Of a stretch of 64,000 nucleotides of DNA, positions 22,201 to 33,690 are shown piece by piece. Origin of the DNA: Sycobia sp. Sy_11. Taxonomy: Eukaryota > Arthropoda > Insecta > Hymenoptera > Epichrysomallidae. The DNA is taken from the NCBI GenBank assembly GCA_018907035.1, contig JACCIC010000190.1:806001-870000 (forward strand), in the 5' to 3' direction. The notes below the pieces were generated by a model that worked only from the letters and a program-made list of their open reading frames with translations, did not search any database and was not told the origin of the DNA. Both the position numbers and the translations under genes were made by a program. The first letter of the stretch is position 1; each line of letters starts with the position of its first letter.

Positions 22201-22728
22201 ATGACTAACACAAAATGTGCGACAATAGTAGCCACTGATGTTATTGGGTCCCGAAACGCAGCTCCAATAGAGGAAGACGAAAATAGATTTTTTCTGAATA
22301 TCGAACTATCAGGCAAGATATTCCCGACGCTGATAGGCCCCGAGGCGCGCAAGTCCTACATCCGACTGAGACCAGTATGCATTGTAAAAACAGCAATCCT
22401 ACCGGTACTGTCATTCATGCAGCTGCCAGATGGCCAGATCTACTCCAATGACGGACAAGTAGAACTTCTTTTAAAAATAGATGAGCAGCACATTACAACG
22501 CGCTTCAGAGTGTCGACATCCCTGACATACGATATCACCCTTGGGATGAATATTTTGATTCAACTACAGATGAAGATTAATTTCGCCAAGGCGACCTGGC
22601 AGACGTCTAGAAACATAGTACGACACTTTGTAACGTGCTCGAACAATGAAGTCCAAGCGATCACTGCCTTGGCAGTAGTAAATGGAGTTGCAACATTGGA
22701 GCAGGGACAGAGACGACAGCTGAACTAG
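22201..22728 (+). pseudogene. Ty3/Gypsy aspartic protease region (copy C)
   Basis: A 175-codon frame lies between the gag knuckles and the reverse transcriptase, where the retropepsin-type protease of Gypsy elements is encoded. It shows NRFFLNIELSGKIFPTLIG, then PEARKSYIRL, then a later TYDITLGMNIL segment that fits the protease C-terminal ILG-type motif. The expected catalytic Asp-containing triplet is not recognisable: the site reads LIGPEARKS, which suggests that the Asp has mutated or that the family has a divergent active site. The frame then joins the RT frame past one stop (TAG near 22726). It is probably inactive. Confidence 0.6.
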
Positions 22729-22734
22729 CTGCTG

Positions 22735-24083
22735 GGGCAGCTAATACCGAAACAAACAGGGGCTTTAAGGCTCGCACAGATGCCCTCACACCAATTAGAC
22801 ATACAAGGCCATCGACCCATAAAACAGAGCCTCTGCTGCATACTTGACAAATTATTAAGGCAGGCCCACGTAGAAGTTTACAGACTCCTCGCCGAAGGCA
22901 TTATAGAACCTTCTGAGAGTTCGTGGAGCAGCTGTACGCTAATCGTGCCGAAAAAAGATGGCAAGATTCGGTTCTGTATAGACTACAGAGCAGTTAACCA
23001 GATGACGAAGAAGGATGCATATCCTCTTCCTCACATGGACGTCCTATCGGACAATCTGCTTGACTTTCGTTATCTTGCTAAGATAGACTTGAGCCAGGGA
23101 TATCACCAAATTCCTCTAGACGACGAGTGCAAGGAAATAACTGCCTTTGCAGTCCCGCAGAAAGGGCTGTTTCAGTAAACCCAAATTCCATATGGGCTGA
23201 CTAACGCCTCTGCCAGTTTCCAGCGCGGCATGGATGTCGTGTTCGGACCACACTGGCAACCAAGCGTCTTCGTGTACATGCACGATATTATTATCGACCC
23301 GGACACGTTCGAGAAGCATACTCAGCAACTAGAAGCGATACTCGCCCGCCTGAATCAGGTTGGGCTCCAAATTAACGAGGAGAAGTTTGAGTTTTGCTGC
23401 ACGGAGGTACGTTACCTGCATTATGTAGTAGACAAAGACGTCTTGCATACGGACCCCGACAAGCTAAAGCCCGTCACGGAATATCCGGCCCCCACGAACA
23501 TCAAACAGCTGAGAACTTTTCTCGGCATGGTAGTGTGGTACGCCCGCTTTATCAAATCATTAGCGGTCGTAAAAGCACCACTCAGCAAGCTCCTACAAAA
23601 AACGTGAGATGGTACTGGGACAAATGCCAGAAAGACGCATTTAACCAACTGCGTATCTTGATAACGCAAGCACCTGTGATAGCGCGCCCCATACAGAATA
23701 AGCTCTACATAGTCTAAACCGATGTTAGCAACTACGCCATCGGTGCCGTCCTTATTCAAGACACGGATAACGAAGATCACCCTATCGCTCATGCGAGCAG
23801 GGCATTGACTAAAGCGGAAATCAACTACATCGTTACCGAGAAATAGTGTCTAGCAGTATTCTGAGCAGTAGAGAAGTTTAGAGGCTATCTGTTGGGAGAA
23901 GAGTTCACGGTGATCACAGATCACAGTAGCCTAAAATGGCTACATATGCTGAAAAACCCCACGAGCCGCCTAGCAAGATGGGCTACAGCGCTGCAAGCCT
24001 ATAATATGTCGATCATTTACGGAAAAGGTGCCCTACACAAAGTACCAGATGTGCTCTCACGTCCACCTACCACTGACAAATAA
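22735..24083 (+). pseudogene. Ty3/Gypsy reverse transcriptase and RNase H (copy C)
   Basis: The RT is readable as LAEGIIEPSESSWSS, VPKKDGKIRFCIDYR, then YPLPHMDVLSDNL and FRYLAKIDLSQGYHQIPLD, all classic Gypsy RT blocks. A stop at 23176 sits in the FAVPQKGLFQ block. The active-site box reads YMHDIII near 23275, so the first Asp of the usual Y-x-D-D is His here. FLGMVVWYARFI follows. After a frame change at about 23607, RNase H begins (TDVSNYAIGAVL, HPIAHASRALTKAEINY, then TDHSSLKWLH near 23920), with further stops near 23716, 23845 and 23862. The ORF ends near 24083. It belongs to the same family as copy B at 5.1-7.0 kb. Confidence 0.88.
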
Positions 24084-24099
24084 CTAACAGCTACCATAC

Positions 24100-25265
24100 C
24101 GCTACGGCGCGAGACTATTGGTACGAAAAGAAAATGAATGAGATACAAGAATGCCCTGAAAAACATCCAGACTGGTGCATTAGAAAAGACATCCTCTTAA
24201 AACACCGCCCGAATCTCTACTCGGACGTTCTATATCCCGAATAAGACAACTGGAAGATCGCAATCTCTTCCAAAGAACGTGAACCGATCATGTTCGAATG
24301 CCATAACACCCCGACATCAGGACATTTTGGTGTAGAAAAAACGTTACGAAAGATCTTCTGAGATCATTACTGGCAGAGATTATTACGAGACATCTACAGC
24401 TCTGTAAAGCACTGCCCCGAATGTCAACTATACAAAGTTTCCCAGAGGACACCAGCCGGCCTAATGACGCACAGGAATATAGAAGGGCGATGGACAAGCG
24501 TGCTTACTGATATAATGGGCCCATTTCCTGCCAGTAAAGGACAAAATCAATACCTACTAATTTTCGAGGACCTTTTCACTAAATACGTGGAGTTTCGACC
24601 ACTGCGGAAAGCAACTATTCAAGCGATAGTGAAAGCGCTAAAAGAGCTTATTGTATTTAAATACGGTTGTCTCAAGGTTTTTAATCTCAGACAATGGCAT
24701 CGAGTTCGTCAATAAATTAGTGAAACAACGGCTCGATGAACTCGGAATAATACAACAGCTCATAGCGCCATACCATGAACAGGCGAATCCGGTAGAGCGG
24801 GTAAACCGCACGTTCAAGGATATGATCTCCATCTACGTAAAAGAAGACCACAGAGACTGGGACATACACCTACCGGAATTGGTATTCGCCATGAAGACAT
24901 CGGTGCGCGCAAGCACACAAGCCTCGCCAGCCTTCCTAAACTTCGGGAGAAACCCAAGGGAAATACCCACTTATAAAAACATCCGCCTAAACAACCAACC
25001 GCGTCAGCCACTAACAACAGCTAACTAGCTAATTTGAGTAAAAAGATTACCTATATTCATGAACTAGTCAGTAAAAACTTTGTGCATCCAGCAAAAAACA
25101 GGCGTACTATTATAAGCAACACACACGAGAGGTATCATTCGAAGAAAATGAGATGGTTTTATTAACTTTGATGGACACGTATTATCTTTTGGGCCAGATA
25201 AATTTGCAGCCAAACTAGCGCCTAAGATTGTCGCACGTTTCGGACATAAAGAAATACTACCCTTC
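24100..25265 (+). pseudogene. Ty3/Gypsy integrase (copy C)
   Basis: The zinc-binding domain is readable as HNTPTSGHFGVEKTL, then HCPECQLYK near 24413. The catalytic core follows as WTSVLTDIMGPFPASKGQN (first Asp), then VSRFLISDNGIEFVNKLV (second Asp, near 24680), and APYHEQANPVERVNRTFKDM with the catalytic Glu near 24795. The C-terminal part runs to LNFGRNPREIPTYKN and a degenerate region up to about 25265 (EVSFEENEMVLL). One frameshift lies near 24650-24700 and a stop near 24361. Integrase would insert the element DNA into the genome; this copy is broken. Residue-level similarity to 6371-7024 shows the shared family. Confidence 0.88.
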
Positions 25266-26300
25266 TAATAAACCATCTCTCTTCCCAATAGATGCCACCA
25301 GCAGAGAAGATGCTCTGAAACATCGGATGAGGCAGAGGGTTCCATGCCTACGTAGGGCGATCGTCCGCAACGACGTAAAACTTTGAAAGGCACAGAACAA
25401 CAAGTATGCGATCGTCCGCAATGGCTTTAAACTAGCGAAAATGCAGATAACGATATCGTCTGTGCTCGTCCGGAAAGACGTGAAGTAGGCTGCTACCGCT
25501 GTGACAGTACGACAAAGGATGTATATATGTGTACATTCTGTCCGGTGACGCCGCCCGTTGCCGCCATATCTTGGAAGGGGAAGGGGGTGGGCGATAGCAC
25601 GGAGCAGTCGCCACGTGAAGGTTAAAAGATGATGCGGCATACGTCCATTACCCTGGCAGAGGAAGATAAGGCGCGTGAGCAGATCGAGCCGAATCACGCA
25701 CCAGAGCAGCCGAAAAAGCACAGGAGTCTGTGGGAGAGATCCTGCAGGAAATTGTAGGAGTGTTCGGCCAGAACGCACAATCGGTCACGATCATTATGCT
25801 GGGTGCGTCGGTCTACATAACAAAGCAGATGGCCCCATAATATCGTTCAGCCTCGACCTCAGCATACACCGCAGCGACCCTTTCATGTTCCTTATACCGC
25901 GATACCAGCAAATACAGTACATCATTCTGGAATGACAATCACGACGAAGTAGGTCATGATACGGGAAACCACGACGAATAGGAAAAATGAGCACACGCGA
26001 GCACGGCAATACAACGATGGCGCAAGGTTGGCGGACGAATAGTAGCACCAGAAAAAGAGAGCATACATTGGCTCTTTACAAACAGAACGCTACTTGCCTG
26101 GTCGCTCAACGCTGCAAACCGACAGCTGAGAAGCTACACTAAAAAGATGTCAATTTCATTTTCAGCCACATCGCAGCAAGAACCAGCGCAGCGCGAGTTG
26201 CTCCAGAAAAGTACCAGCAAGAAGAAAAGACGATCACAGAGGGCAAACAAGAGTCGAGCGCCACACAAAAAGAAAAATATATTATGTATAGGTTTAGGGA
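25266..26300 (+). pseudogene. Extra 3' ORF region of the Gypsy element, unknown product
   Basis: Downstream of integrase, several open pieces resemble 1-778. One frame near 25710-25840 reads a helical stretch, VGEILQEIVGVFGQNAQS, followed by a hydrophobic VTIIMLGASVYI segment that could span a membrane. A later piece ends in Lys/Arg-rich residues (KKKRRSQRANKS near 26220-26260). GCGATCGTCCGCAA occurs twice near 25356 and 25410. Env-like third ORFs occur in some Gypsy lineages, but I see no signal peptide or glycoprotein motifs, so the function is unknown. Confidence 0.45.
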
Positions 26301-26965
26301 TATCACCTGTGTAAAGGCTTAGGTTAGTTGAGGTTAGCAGTTAGTGAGTATAACTAGTATAAAAAGGCAAGATGCACAAATGATGCCGCGACACAGGTTT
26401 AGAGTACCTATATTAAGCACGCAGAAATACTAGCACTTAGTTGATATATTTTACTTTCTATTTTTATTTATTTATCTTTAGCTGATTTCCATTACAATCA
26501 CTGTACAAATACCGTATTGCACAATTATTATTTTTGGTTAGATAATGTTTTGTTTTTTTGCTGAACCAGCACGTAGTTTGTACCTCAGTTTCTTTTAAAC
26601 ATTCGAGCAAAATAACGAGAAGGCCATGCGTGCAGCGGCATCCCAAAGAAAAATTTATAAATGGCGCTTATGATTTTTTTTAATTAGAATAAGAATTCCT
26701 TAGTATTATATAGAGGCATTACCGAGCGAGGACGACCCTCGGAGACCCCCGACAGCCATATACAAATTTAAGTTTATTTTCTTTTTACTAGGCGAAGCCA
26801 ATAACATTTCCATTTCGAGATTCCCATCCCAAATAACCGTTACCATCTCCATGTCCCAATCCCCATCCCCAATGAGAACCTCACAGTACAATCCCGCACA
26901 GCAACGCGTGAAAAAATACTCCAGCAAGCGAATGCGCCTCACATATCGGTTTGGAAGGGCGAGTT
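26301..26965. other. 3' non-coding region before the LTR
   Basis: No gene is recognised. The last bases before the LTR read GGAAGGGCGAG, a purine-rich run that could be a polypurine tract for the LTR at 26966. AT-rich at 26440-26700, GC-richer after that. Confidence 0.4.
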
Positions 26966-27789
26966 TGTAACCGCCCAACTTGCTGATCCTCTGTGAAAAC
27001 TGAGTGTTCGCGAACGATAGCGAAAATGCGCGAAGCGCAAGCCGCAAAAGTGTGCGATGGTCGCAAAGAAAGAAGAAAAGCGAAGAGAAGAAGGTCTTCC
27101 CCGCTCAGCTACCGACAGACGAGGTCGAAAGAGAGAGAGAGCTTCATCAAAACTAATACCTCTACCCGAAGTCCGACTTTCCACCGGTGTCCACCAACTT
27201 CCCCGGTGATCCGGCTGATTTACCGCGCTATCCCGGAGCTGCCCGATCATTACACGATCGCCCCCGTACTACGACAAAAAGCGGAGAAGGAAGGAAGGAA
27301 AAGAGAAGCAGCCAGGTAAGCAGTTCGGCACGAGAGGAAGCGACAACGGAGCTCCGTCCCGACCAGTAGTACTATGTATTTATCATAATTGAAAGAGTGC
27401 GCGTCCCCGCGACTGAGCACGCCATATTTGTATGTCCGCTCCTCGTCTCCGTCAGATAGGTTGTGCGCAACGCGTCTTTCCCCCCTTTCCACTCCCTGCC
27501 GCTGATATTTCCCGCGTCCGCGGAATCCGCTCACGAATTAGCCTGTCATCGCCGCGCGCTGTATATTTATATTGTCTGATGTAATAGCTATCGTGTAAGG
27601 TTTAATTGTAAGCTCTGTTGCGAAACGCGAACCAGTCAATAAATCTTAGTTTTATTTGCATATAAAAGCAGAGCCGTGTTCACTTCCGAATCCAGTTCCA
27701 GTATTCGCCCGTTTCAGGTCCAGCGCTATCGGCACGCAGCTAGTAGTTAATGCGGAAGTACGCGGTAACCTGTACTAAAGTACACGGTT

Positions 27790-27792
<3 letters not shown>
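26966..27792 (+). mobile_element. Long terminal repeat, second copy of the 15.1-kb family
   Basis: It begins TGTAACCGCCC and ends ACGGTTACA, and matches 15107-15897 throughout, including GGTCTTCCCCGCTCAGCTA, the AATAAA signal and the CATATAAAAGC box near 27659. It is diverged, roughly a fifth of positions differing in the first 150 bases by eye. It is followed at once by a (TA)n tract. With the upstream purine run it could be the 3' LTR of the element whose 5' LTR is at 15107, or an independent solo LTR. Confidence 0.85.
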
Positions 27793-27833
<41 letters not shown>

Positions 27834-27999
27834 TTAGGAGGCGAGCTTAGGTTCCTACCTTCACAATTAGATGGCGATATAAGTAGCACAAAAAGTCAGA
27901 TGTATCGGATCCAGTACTTATTTTTTAGTTTTGACATTTACCAAGAAAATTCAGTTAAGAGGCGCCATCATGTATGTAATCATAATAATTTATCAATCG
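27793..27999. repeat. (TA)n tract and short AT-rich spacer
   Basis: A (TA)n run at 27793-27826 directly follows the LTR. The next ~170 bp have no clear content and may include the left end of the following mariner. Confidence 0.5.
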
Positions 28000-28985
28000 A
28001 TGAAAAATTAATGCTCATAAATTGTTTTACGGACATGTCCTTTTGTACTGTTTTGATTTTAAAAAAAAGTAGCAGAAACTTATCGATTACTTCGAGAATG
28101 TTATGGAAAATAATCTCCATTGCTTACAACATGTAAAGAGTGGTTTCAGTGGTTTAGAAGTAGAGATACTCATGTTAATGACAAAGAACGTTCTGGACAA
28201 CCGAGAAAGATTTAAGATAGTGAATTGCAAACATTATTAGACAAAAACACAGCTCAAACGCAGATGGAACTCATTAATAAGTTAGGAGTCAATGACAGAG
28301 CAGTTGGTAAAAGTTTATATTCTATGGGAATGATTCATTAAAAAGGAAAATGGATGACACACGATTTGACCGACAGTGCCATTATGAATCGATACAACAT
28401 CACAGTGTCTTTACTTGCCAGTAAAGAAATGAAGAGTTTTCTTTGGCGTATTGTGATATTGTGACTGGTGATGAAAATTAGATCTACTATGACAAACCTA
28501 AGCGCAAAAGTCACAGGTGGACCCAGGCCAATCGTCCACATCGATATCAAAACGGAAAATCCACGGCCAAAAAGTATTGCTGTGTATTTAGTGGGATCCA
28601 CAGGGTGTGCCGTACTACGAGCTGCTAAAACCGAATGAAACCATCACTGTCGAGATATGAAAACGCCAATGAATGATTTGCAACAAAAATCGATCGAACA
28701 TTGATCAGCAATCGCGAGCAATAGGCGCAAAGTCGTGATGACAACGCTCTTGCACGACAACGCTCGACCATGTTGCGATAGCCGTCAAAAGTACTCTGTT
28801 GAAGCTCGAAAGAAAAGTATTGCCACATCCAACGTACTCGCTAGACATAGCGCCTTCTGATTACTACCTATTTGCATTGGATTGGATCACCTCGAAACAG
28901 ACATCGTTCTTTTACGAGGGTATCCCCATATTGCCAGAAAGATGAGAAAAAGTAGCAGAAAATCGCGAAAAATATTTTAATTAAG
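28000..28985 (+). pseudogene. Mariner transposase remnant (third mariner)
   Basis: Pieces of a mariner transposase are readable in order: CKEWFQWFRSRDTHVNDKER and SGQPRKI near 28130-28215, TLLDKNTAQTQMELINKLGV, then a SMGMIH block. After many stops and frame changes come YDKPKRKSHRWT-like and YELLKPNE pieces, and TLLKLERKVLPHPTYSLDIA-like residues leading to the third catalytic Asp near 28860, then a C-terminal ILPER-like end. I could not define terminal inverted repeats. It is older than the 10.2-kb copy and similar in sequence to it. Confidence 0.8.
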
Positions 28986-29064
28986 CACACGTGTATCGAT
29001 TTTCCATCATAAATGTCCTTTTTCCGTTAAACAAGGTCGCAAACTAAGTCCGTCTTCAAATATA

Positions 29065-30421
29065 TTGGGTGTATCAATTAGTTTCCACCGTTGTTTTATA
29101 AAGAAACAAGAATTTATTGTAAAAAACGGTACAAATAATGGCATTCAAAATATTTCCCATCACTTTCTACTACTGTTGACGATCTTTCAGGTAGCAAGTG
29201 GATACCCCGTCTAAAAAATTACTCGTGTTTTGAGGCGATCCACGAATCGACCCACTTCTTCCATTCCTCGTAAGAAGTAAAGTGCTGCTCAGCCAGACCA
29301 TGAGTCATCGACCGGAATAGGTCATAGTCTGAAGCAGGAATGTTTGGTAAATACGGCGTGTGGGGTAGAACGTCTCAATCCAGTGCTTCTAACGTTTCCT
29401 TTACGATTTTTGCAACATGTGGCCGAGCGCTGTCATACTGAAAAATGACTTTATCGTTCCTTTTAGCATATTGTGGTCGTTTCATCTTTAATGCTCGGAA
29501 CAATTGCATCAGCTGTTGTGGGTAACGTGCACCTGGATTGTGACGGTTGGATTGTGTTGGAGTAGATAGATTATTCTATTATTACTAGATAGATAATAGT
29601 AGATAATGTGATTAGTAGATAGATTAGTAGATAGATTAGTAGATAGATTACGTAATAGATTACTCCAAGCTGATTCCACTAAATGCACAGTATTAGCTTC
29701 TAATCATGAATGTTTGGCTTGGCCATTGAAATAGACGCATACCCGAGCTTAACCCATGACTTCCTATGTTTTGGGTTATGGTATTGAATATACTTTTCGT
29801 CTCCCGTCACGATTCGATGTAGAAGTCCTTTACGATTTGTTTGCAAGCGAATAAGCGACGCTCGACGTCTCTTAGCTTCAGTCCGTAAGGAACCGAATTT
29901 CCTTGCTTTCGGATAATACCCAGGGTTTTGAGACGTTGTTAAATCGCTTACTCAACCCCTCCTAACTCTTTTGCAAACTCTTCTTGCATTTGGCATGGAT
30001 TTTAATCCAGTAAAGCTTACAATTCTGTGTCACCATACACTTTCGACCTTCCACTACGTATTTTGTCCTCCACGTCAAAATAAACACTTTTAAATTTTTG
30101 GAACCACTCTCGACAACTTCGCTCAGTCAAAATAACATCACCATATACTTCTATGAGTAACCGATGTGCTTCAGCTGTAGATTGCTTTAAATGAAAGAAG
30201 TAAATTAATAATTCTCGCAAATGAAGCTTATTTGGCTCAAAACTTGACATCTTAACACAATGAAAACTAAGTGATGCAAGCAAAAGTCAGTGGTATTAAA
30301 AGGTTATACAGTTTCCAGATGTCAACATATACTATACGATTTTTTACAGCTGACAATTTCGATGTTATCTTATCGGTCGCGCCATCATTTCAAAATGGCG
30401 GAAACTTATTTGTACACCTAA
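29065..30421 (-). mobile_element. Mariner transposon (fourth), degenerate
   Basis: Terminal repeats begin TTGGGTGTATCAATTAGTTT at 29065, and the complement of TTAGGTGTACAAATAAGTTT ends at 30421. Both ends are flanked by TA. The 1357-bp length includes a local microsatellite of AGATAGATTAGT units at 29575-29655, so the original was close to 1.28 kb. It carries a minus-strand transposase. Confidence 0.88.
29240..30250 (-). pseudogene. Mariner transposase of the 29.1-30.4 kb element
   Basis: The minus-strand start MSSFEPNKLHLREL at 30250 is followed by the helix-turn-helix region (HLKQSTAEAHRLLIEVYGD, CREWFQKFKSVYFDVED) in one frame to 30017. Downstream there are frame changes and a microsatellite insertion near 29575-29655. 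The catalytic part persists as YDSARPHVAKIVKETLEALD (the usual HDN is changed) and PASDYDLFRSMTHGLAEQHF near 29290-29330. It ends in WVDSWIASK and a worn C-terminus. The protein is non-functional. Confidence 0.85.
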
Positions 30422-30622
30422 TACATATACATATGTAAGAGATTATAGATCTGTAAGTATGTCCTTTATAACCACCAACACTACTGGACCGATCGGTTTC
30501 ATTTTGTCACCACATAATCTATACCCGACAGGATTAGATGATTTTCGAGAATTCAAAAAAAATGATGGGTGAAATGGTAGTGACTTGACAAACAACCTAA
30601 AGAAAATACATACATATATATA
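30422..30622. other. Short spacer with Helitron-like wording
   Basis: No gene. The phrase CTACTGGACCGATCGGTTTCATTTTG near 30485-30510 resembles the ACTGAACCGATTGTTCTGAAATTTG block near the 5' ends of both Helitrons below, so it may be a fragment of a related Helitron. Confidence 0.35.
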
Positions 30623-31080
30623 TCATATTATATCATATCATATCATATCATACTCATTTATAAAGGCAAAACATGTTTTTGTTTGTACACGATAACTGAA
30701 AAAACACTGAACCGATTGTTCTGAAATTTGACATATAGATTCTATATCATCTTGAGAAGGGCATAGGCTATGTTTTTTATTGAAAATCATTTTACTTTCA
30801 TCAATAAATTAAGTTAATGGTTTTAACAATCAGTTTCACCAGCGGCCAGTAGGTGGCGTCTTAAATCACGAACATCAACTCAAATTAGTCGGCTTAAAGT
30901 ATTAATACCAGGCCAGCTTAAACGAATGTTCATATCCACCTTTGGGATTCGTATCCTAAAGAAGGTCTTGCGTTAGTCGGGATTACATTTTTTGTTCTTC
31001 AGGTTAATCTGACACTACACTCACATCTTATTGATATCTTTTGATTTTTGTAAATTTTATTTTCTCTTACGTGAGAAAAT

Positions 31081-31097
31081 CTGTCTCCCTCTGTCTC

Positions 31098-31128
<31 letters not shown>

Positions 31129-31165
31129 CTCTCTCGCTCTCTCTCTCTGTCTCTCTCTCTCTCCG
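31081..31165. repeat. (CT)n-rich microsatellite within Helitron copy 1
   Basis: A CT dinucleotide run with occasional G and T. It lies in a ~225-bp segment (about 30957-31180) that is absent from Helitron copy 2, so copy 2 lost it or copy 1 gained it. Confidence 0.85.
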
Positions 31166-31549
31166 TCTATGTCTTCCTTTCTCCTTTTTTTATAAAATGG
31201 TTATATATGTCAAATCATACTGAATATAATTTGCGACGACAATTATATTTTTGTTTTTATACATTATAGTAACTTCAGAATTGTGACAAGACACTGTTTT
31301 TTTTTAGTTTGAACAAAAGAAATGATTGCAAAATAGCGTTCTTTTACCAACAACCTCGAAACTATGTATATATAAATAAGATATATCGTCACTTCTGCCG
31401 AAAAAGAAAATATCCATTGTCTGCTTAAAAAATATGCTATTCGCTATACCATTTTGCTTGAATTTCAGTTGGCATCACCATGAAAATATTCGCGGTATTT
31501 AATTGAAAAAACGAAAATATACGAAATATGTAATATATATTGTATGTAT

Positions 31550-32304
31550 TGTAACGGTGCGCGTGTCCGCCTCGAGCACGAGGACGGCGGGCACGGCCGT
31601 TGCAGAAGATGTGCCCGGCTGGGCTTAGCCCCGGATTATTTCGGCGAGGAAGAGGGGCGGTGCGCGAGGGGCGAAGAATCGCATGAAGGATTGATAAGTA
31701 ACTAAGTATCGGTACTAACGAAATAAGAAAATGGAAGAATGAAAATCGACGTGGCTTTAATAGCTAGTGGATTTACAACGCCTAGACCTGAAGGCTCGCA
31801 GCACGCAGACCGACGGTCGCCGAGGCGACAGTGCGCGAGCAGTTAGGGTAGAAAGAGAGAGAGAGAGAGAGAGAGAAGAACGGGCTGCCACTTACAGTCG
31901 GGCGTTAACGTGTCCGTCTGAATCCGCTAGCTACAGGAGGCGGCGACGGCGAGCCCCGGACCGGTCACAGCTCGTTCTTGCTCGCTGGGGAAGGCGGCGT
32001 CCCCGCTCGTCGATAGCCCCGGGATGGAGCGGTCTCTCCGCACAGACGGGAGTGGGGCGGCAGGCTCGTCGGCTCGAGCTCGGCAGCGGTCCATGTGTGT
32101 GTAACCCACGTAAGCGGCACAAACACGCGCGTCCTGCACAGTTCACTCGGCGAAGACGAGGTACGTGTTGAGGGGGAATCTCAAGAGCTAGATGCGGATT
32201 CCCAAAGATACTAACGAAGGCCGAAAGCGCTTGTCTTTTCGAACCTGCTTTTCTAAATAAAAGCCCAAAATTCGCGTGCGCGGTCGTCTCTCCCCACTCC
32301 CCAC

Positions 32305-32340
<36 letters not shown>

Positions 32341-32518
32341 ACTTACCTCTCCGCCGATGAATTCATGAGTCGGCTTGGAACACATATAATCTTTACATTT
32401 AAACATGCATATACATTTATATTTACAAACTGTATATACATATTTACAGGACTATGAATGGAGAGAGCATAGGGACGTGGTAAAGCAAGCGTACGCGGCG
32501 CTTGCGTTTCCCGTCACA
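31550..32518 (+). mobile_element. Solo LTR with 4-bp target duplication, inside the Helitron
   Basis: The 969-bp segment begins TGTAACGGTGCG and ends CCCGTCACA. It is flanked by GTAT at 31546-31549 and GTAT at 32519-32522. The interrupted Helitron sequence matches copy 2 on both sides (TATTGTATGT... resumes with TATTATATTGTACATAT). A (GA)n run near 31855 and a (CT)n run near 32305-32340 lie inside, and an AATAAA signal lies near 32255. Four-base duplications are usual for Gypsy-type integrases. Both LTRs and the internal part have been reduced to one LTR, as happens by recombination. The ORFs inside it (for example 31767-32171) are by-products of GC-rich repeats. Confidence 0.88.
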
Positions 32519-32609
32519 GTATATTATATTGTACATATTATATATACACATTTTAAATACGGTTTCCACTGAGAAATATTGTATTGGCATGTACAGGCGG
32601 TTGATTACG

Positions 32610-33430
32610 ATATCCCGTTGACTGTAGATGATTTATATATGCAGTTGTGTATTCGGATGATAGAATGCAATGTTCAGGTGTCTCTGGGCGATTTCTAGAG
32701 GAATATTATATTTAGTTGATAGAAAACGACGTCCAAATATGAGGAAATCAACTTCTATGGGAAGATTCATATTGAGACGTTACTCTTTCCGAACGACTTC
32801 TACGGGGAGTATTGTGTTTAGTCGTTAGGAAGCCATGCTAGCTTTTTCGGAGTGACTTCTACTAAGATTATCGTGTTTAGTTGGTAGGAAACGATGTTTA
32901 GGTATATCGGGACAACTTCTACCGGGAGTTTCGTGTTCGGATGATAGAATGTGATTTCCAGTTGTTTTAGAACGACTTCTACGGAGAATTTCGTGTTTGG
33001 ACGGTAGAAGATGACATCCAGGTATGACGGGACGAGTTCTACGGGGAGTATCGTGTTTAGTTGATAGGAAACGAAGTTCAGGTATATCGGGTCAACTTCT
33101 ACGGAGAGTTTGGTGTTCGGATGATAGAATGCGATTTCCAGATGATTTAGAACGGCTTCTACGGGGAGTGTCATGTATAGTTAGTGGGAAACAATGTCCA
33201 GGTATCTCATTACGACTTCTATGAAGAGATTAGTATTCTATCATTTGAATATGCACACTCCCAGTAAGAGTCGGCCAGGGATACCTGGACATTAGATTCT
33301 ACCTCCCCAACACAAAACTCTCTATAGCAATCGAGACATTTCCTATAGTCCGAACATAATGCTCTCTGTAAACATCGTCTCGAAACACTTGCACATCTTT
33401 TTCTACCGCACGAACTCGAAAGTACAATTT
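32610..33430. repeat. 60-bp tandem array of Helitron copy 1
   Basis: About ten units with a period of exactly 60 bp over most of the array. Recurring blocks are GTTCGGATGATAGAATGCGATTTCC, AGGTRTNTCGGGAC and TTCTACGGGGAGT. Since 60 is a multiple of three, the minus strand stays open for 118 codons as 20-residue repeats (a YHPNTKLPVEVVPxYL-like unit). Near 33240 the units switch to the opposite orientation and continue inverted to about 33430, so the array can fold on itself. Confidence 0.85.
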
Positions 33431-33456
33431 TTCCATTGAAGCCATATTTAATATGC

Positions 33457-33461
<5 letters not shown>

Positions 33462-33500
<39 letters not shown>
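33462..33500. repeat. (TA)n microsatellite inside Helitron copy 1
   Basis: It follows the inverted end of the 60-bp array. The same position in Helitron copy 2 (58826-58880) also has a (TA)n tract, so it belongs to the element rather than to host DNA. Confidence 0.85.
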
Positions 33501-33505
<5 letters not shown>

Positions 33506-33690
33506 AATGATCGGCAAAATATTAAATTTTTGAAGTGGACGCTACATTGAAACAGCTTTTTATACAGAAGCGACGATAGGTAAATTACGATCAATTATTT
33601 ATATATATAAGAGTACATTTTACTTAGATATTATTGTTTATGAAATCGGTTAAATTATTATCTCGGGCGAAGCCGAGACGGGGGATGCTA

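Noticed and set aside
31767..32171. 134-codon Arg-rich ORF
   Set aside because: It is inside the solo LTR and is driven by a (GA)n repeat and GC-rich DNA; no domain is seen.
32610..33430. Regular ~60-bp repeats considered as a CRISPR array
   Set aside because: The whole unit repeats and there are no unique spacers between short identical repeats. The context is a eukaryotic Helitron, so it is a minisatellite.
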